A stretch of 5,410 nt of DNA, from positions 1 through 5,410 of the forward strand of contig JACPDC010000309.1 in the NCBI GenBank assembly GCA_016184235.1, read 5' to 3'. The translations under genes were made by a program, and so were the position numbers. The notes beneath the pieces are model-generated. The model saw nothing but the letters and a program-made list of their open reading frames with translations. It searched no databases and was not told where the DNA came from. This document shows, one piece after another, positions 4,796 through 5,410 of the stretch (its first letter is position 1; every line of letters begins with the position of its first letter). Origin of the DNA: Deltaproteobacteria bacterium. Lineage in GTDB: Bacteria; Desulfobacterota; Binatia; UBA9968.

Positions 4796-5410
4796 ATGAC
4801 GAAGAAGAAGTATATCGTGGTGGAAGGGCCGATCGGGGTGGGGAAGACGAGCCTGGCCAAGATCCTGGCCGCGGAATTTCAGGCGCGCTGCGTCTTTGAA
4901 AAAGTGGAAGACAATCCTTTTTTACCCAAGTTCTACGAAGACCGGGAGACCCACGCCTTCCAGAACCAGCTATTTTTTCTCTTGAGCCGCTATCAGCAGC
5001 AGCGGGAGCTCAGCCAGCAGGAATTGTTTATCCAGAGTACGGTATCCGATTACCTGTTCGCCAAGGACAAGATCTTCGCAACTTTGACGCTGAGCAGCGA
5101 AGAGCTGAATCTGTACCAGCAGATATACCAGCTGCTCGACACCCGCATTCCGAAGCCGGACTTGGTGGTCTATCTACAGGCCCGGCCTGAGGTCCTTTAC
5201 AAAAGGATCAAAAAAAGAGATAAAAGCTATGAGCGAAGCATCACCCCGGAGTACCTGGAAGAGGTGGCTCAGGCGTACAACCGGTTCTTCTTCCATTACG
5301 ACGAGAGCCCTCTTTTGGTGGTGAATACATCGGAGATCGATTTCGTTGCAAGCAGCAAGGATCTGGCTGACTTGATCAAGGAAATCAACAACATGGGCCC
5401 GGGGACGCAA
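4796..5410 (+). CDS. Deoxynucleoside kinase (dNK/dCK-dGK family), 3' end outside the window (partial)
   Basis: Deoxynucleoside kinases phosphorylate salvaged deoxynucleosides to 5'-monophosphates in the cytoplasm, using NTPs. All 205 visible codons are open. Features: beta1 YIVVEG leading into the P-loop GPIGVGKT (11-18); FEKVEDNPFL with the catalytic-base-region Glu; QNQLFFLLSRYQQ, typical of the substrate-site helix; SDYLFAKDKIFA, the bacterial counterpart of the DRS-type motif; PDLVVYLQARPEVLYKRIKK; and the LID region KRDKSYE. Family members are usually about 200-220 residues, so little is missing. Substrate choice (dA/dG versus dC) cannot be told from sequence alone. The ATG at 4796 is preferred because it places the P-loop near the N-terminus as in the family. 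Upstream in-frame TTG codons at 4769 and 4775 lack an SD, as does the ATG. It follows mlaF after 99 nt and is functionally unrelated to it. Confidence 0.92.
   Translation, partial: MTKKKYIVVEGPIGVGKTSLAKILAAEFQARCVFEKVEDNPFLPKFYEDRETHAFQNQLFFLLSRYQQQRELSQQELFIQSTVSDYLFAKDKIFATLTLSSEELNLYQQIYQLLDTRIPKPDLVVYLQARPEVLYKRIKKRDKSYERSITPEYLEEVAQAYNRFFFHYDESPLLVVNTSEIDFVASSKDLADLIKEINNMGPGTQ

Noticed and set aside
4678..4899. A 73-codon plus-strand frame spanning the mlaF-kinase gap
   Set aside because: It overlaps the mlaF end and the kinase P-loop in another frame, and its product is low-information Arg/Gly/Asp-rich sequence.

Overview
The window looks like chromosomal DNA from a moderately GC-rich, diderm (Gram-negative-type) bacterium. 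The main evidence is a phospholipid-trafficking ABC transporter of the Mla/Ttg2 (MCE) type, plus a protein with a lipoprotein-like signal. Strong purine-rich Shine-Dalgarno (SD) sites and the gene style would fit Nitrospirota, Desulfobacterota or NC10-like bacteria, but nothing here fixes the phylum. No mobile element, CRISPR array, tRNA or rRNA was seen.

Layout. Minus strand, left to right: the 5' two thirds or so of a putative lipoprotein gene that runs off the left edge (641 to <1), then mlaC (1334-729), mlaD (1804-1331) and mlaE (2672-1821). Transcription runs mlaE-mlaD-mlaC, with a 16-nt gap and then an ATGA overlap. The lipoprotein gene follows mlaC after 87 nt. A 137-nt divergent intergenic region (2673-2809) holds two small dyads. 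Plus strand: a zinc-ribbon plus cyclic-nucleotide-binding-type protein (2810-3454), then 12 nt later an unusually long mlaF (3467-4696). After 99 nt comes a deoxynucleoside kinase that runs off the right edge (4796 to >5410). No gene-free stretch exceeds 140 nt.

How the genes work together. MlaE (permease), MlaD (membrane-anchored MCE subunit), MlaC (periplasmic lipid carrier) and MlaF (ATPase) make a nearly complete inner-membrane lipid transporter; MlaB (STAS) and MlaA are not present here. The ATPase is split from the other subunits onto a divergent transcript, paired with a cyclic-nucleotide-binding-type sensor.

The most notable point is the MlaF itself. After an intact ABC ATPase domain it carries about 160 extra residues that read as a degenerate GGDEF domain: a DELTGLY entry motif, a D-x(9)-GH stretch, and RSGRDRI where RYGGDEF would be. 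Two second-messenger-type modules therefore sit on the ATPase side of a lipid transporter. I infer that nucleotide signalling regulates phospholipid trafficking here; this has not been shown.
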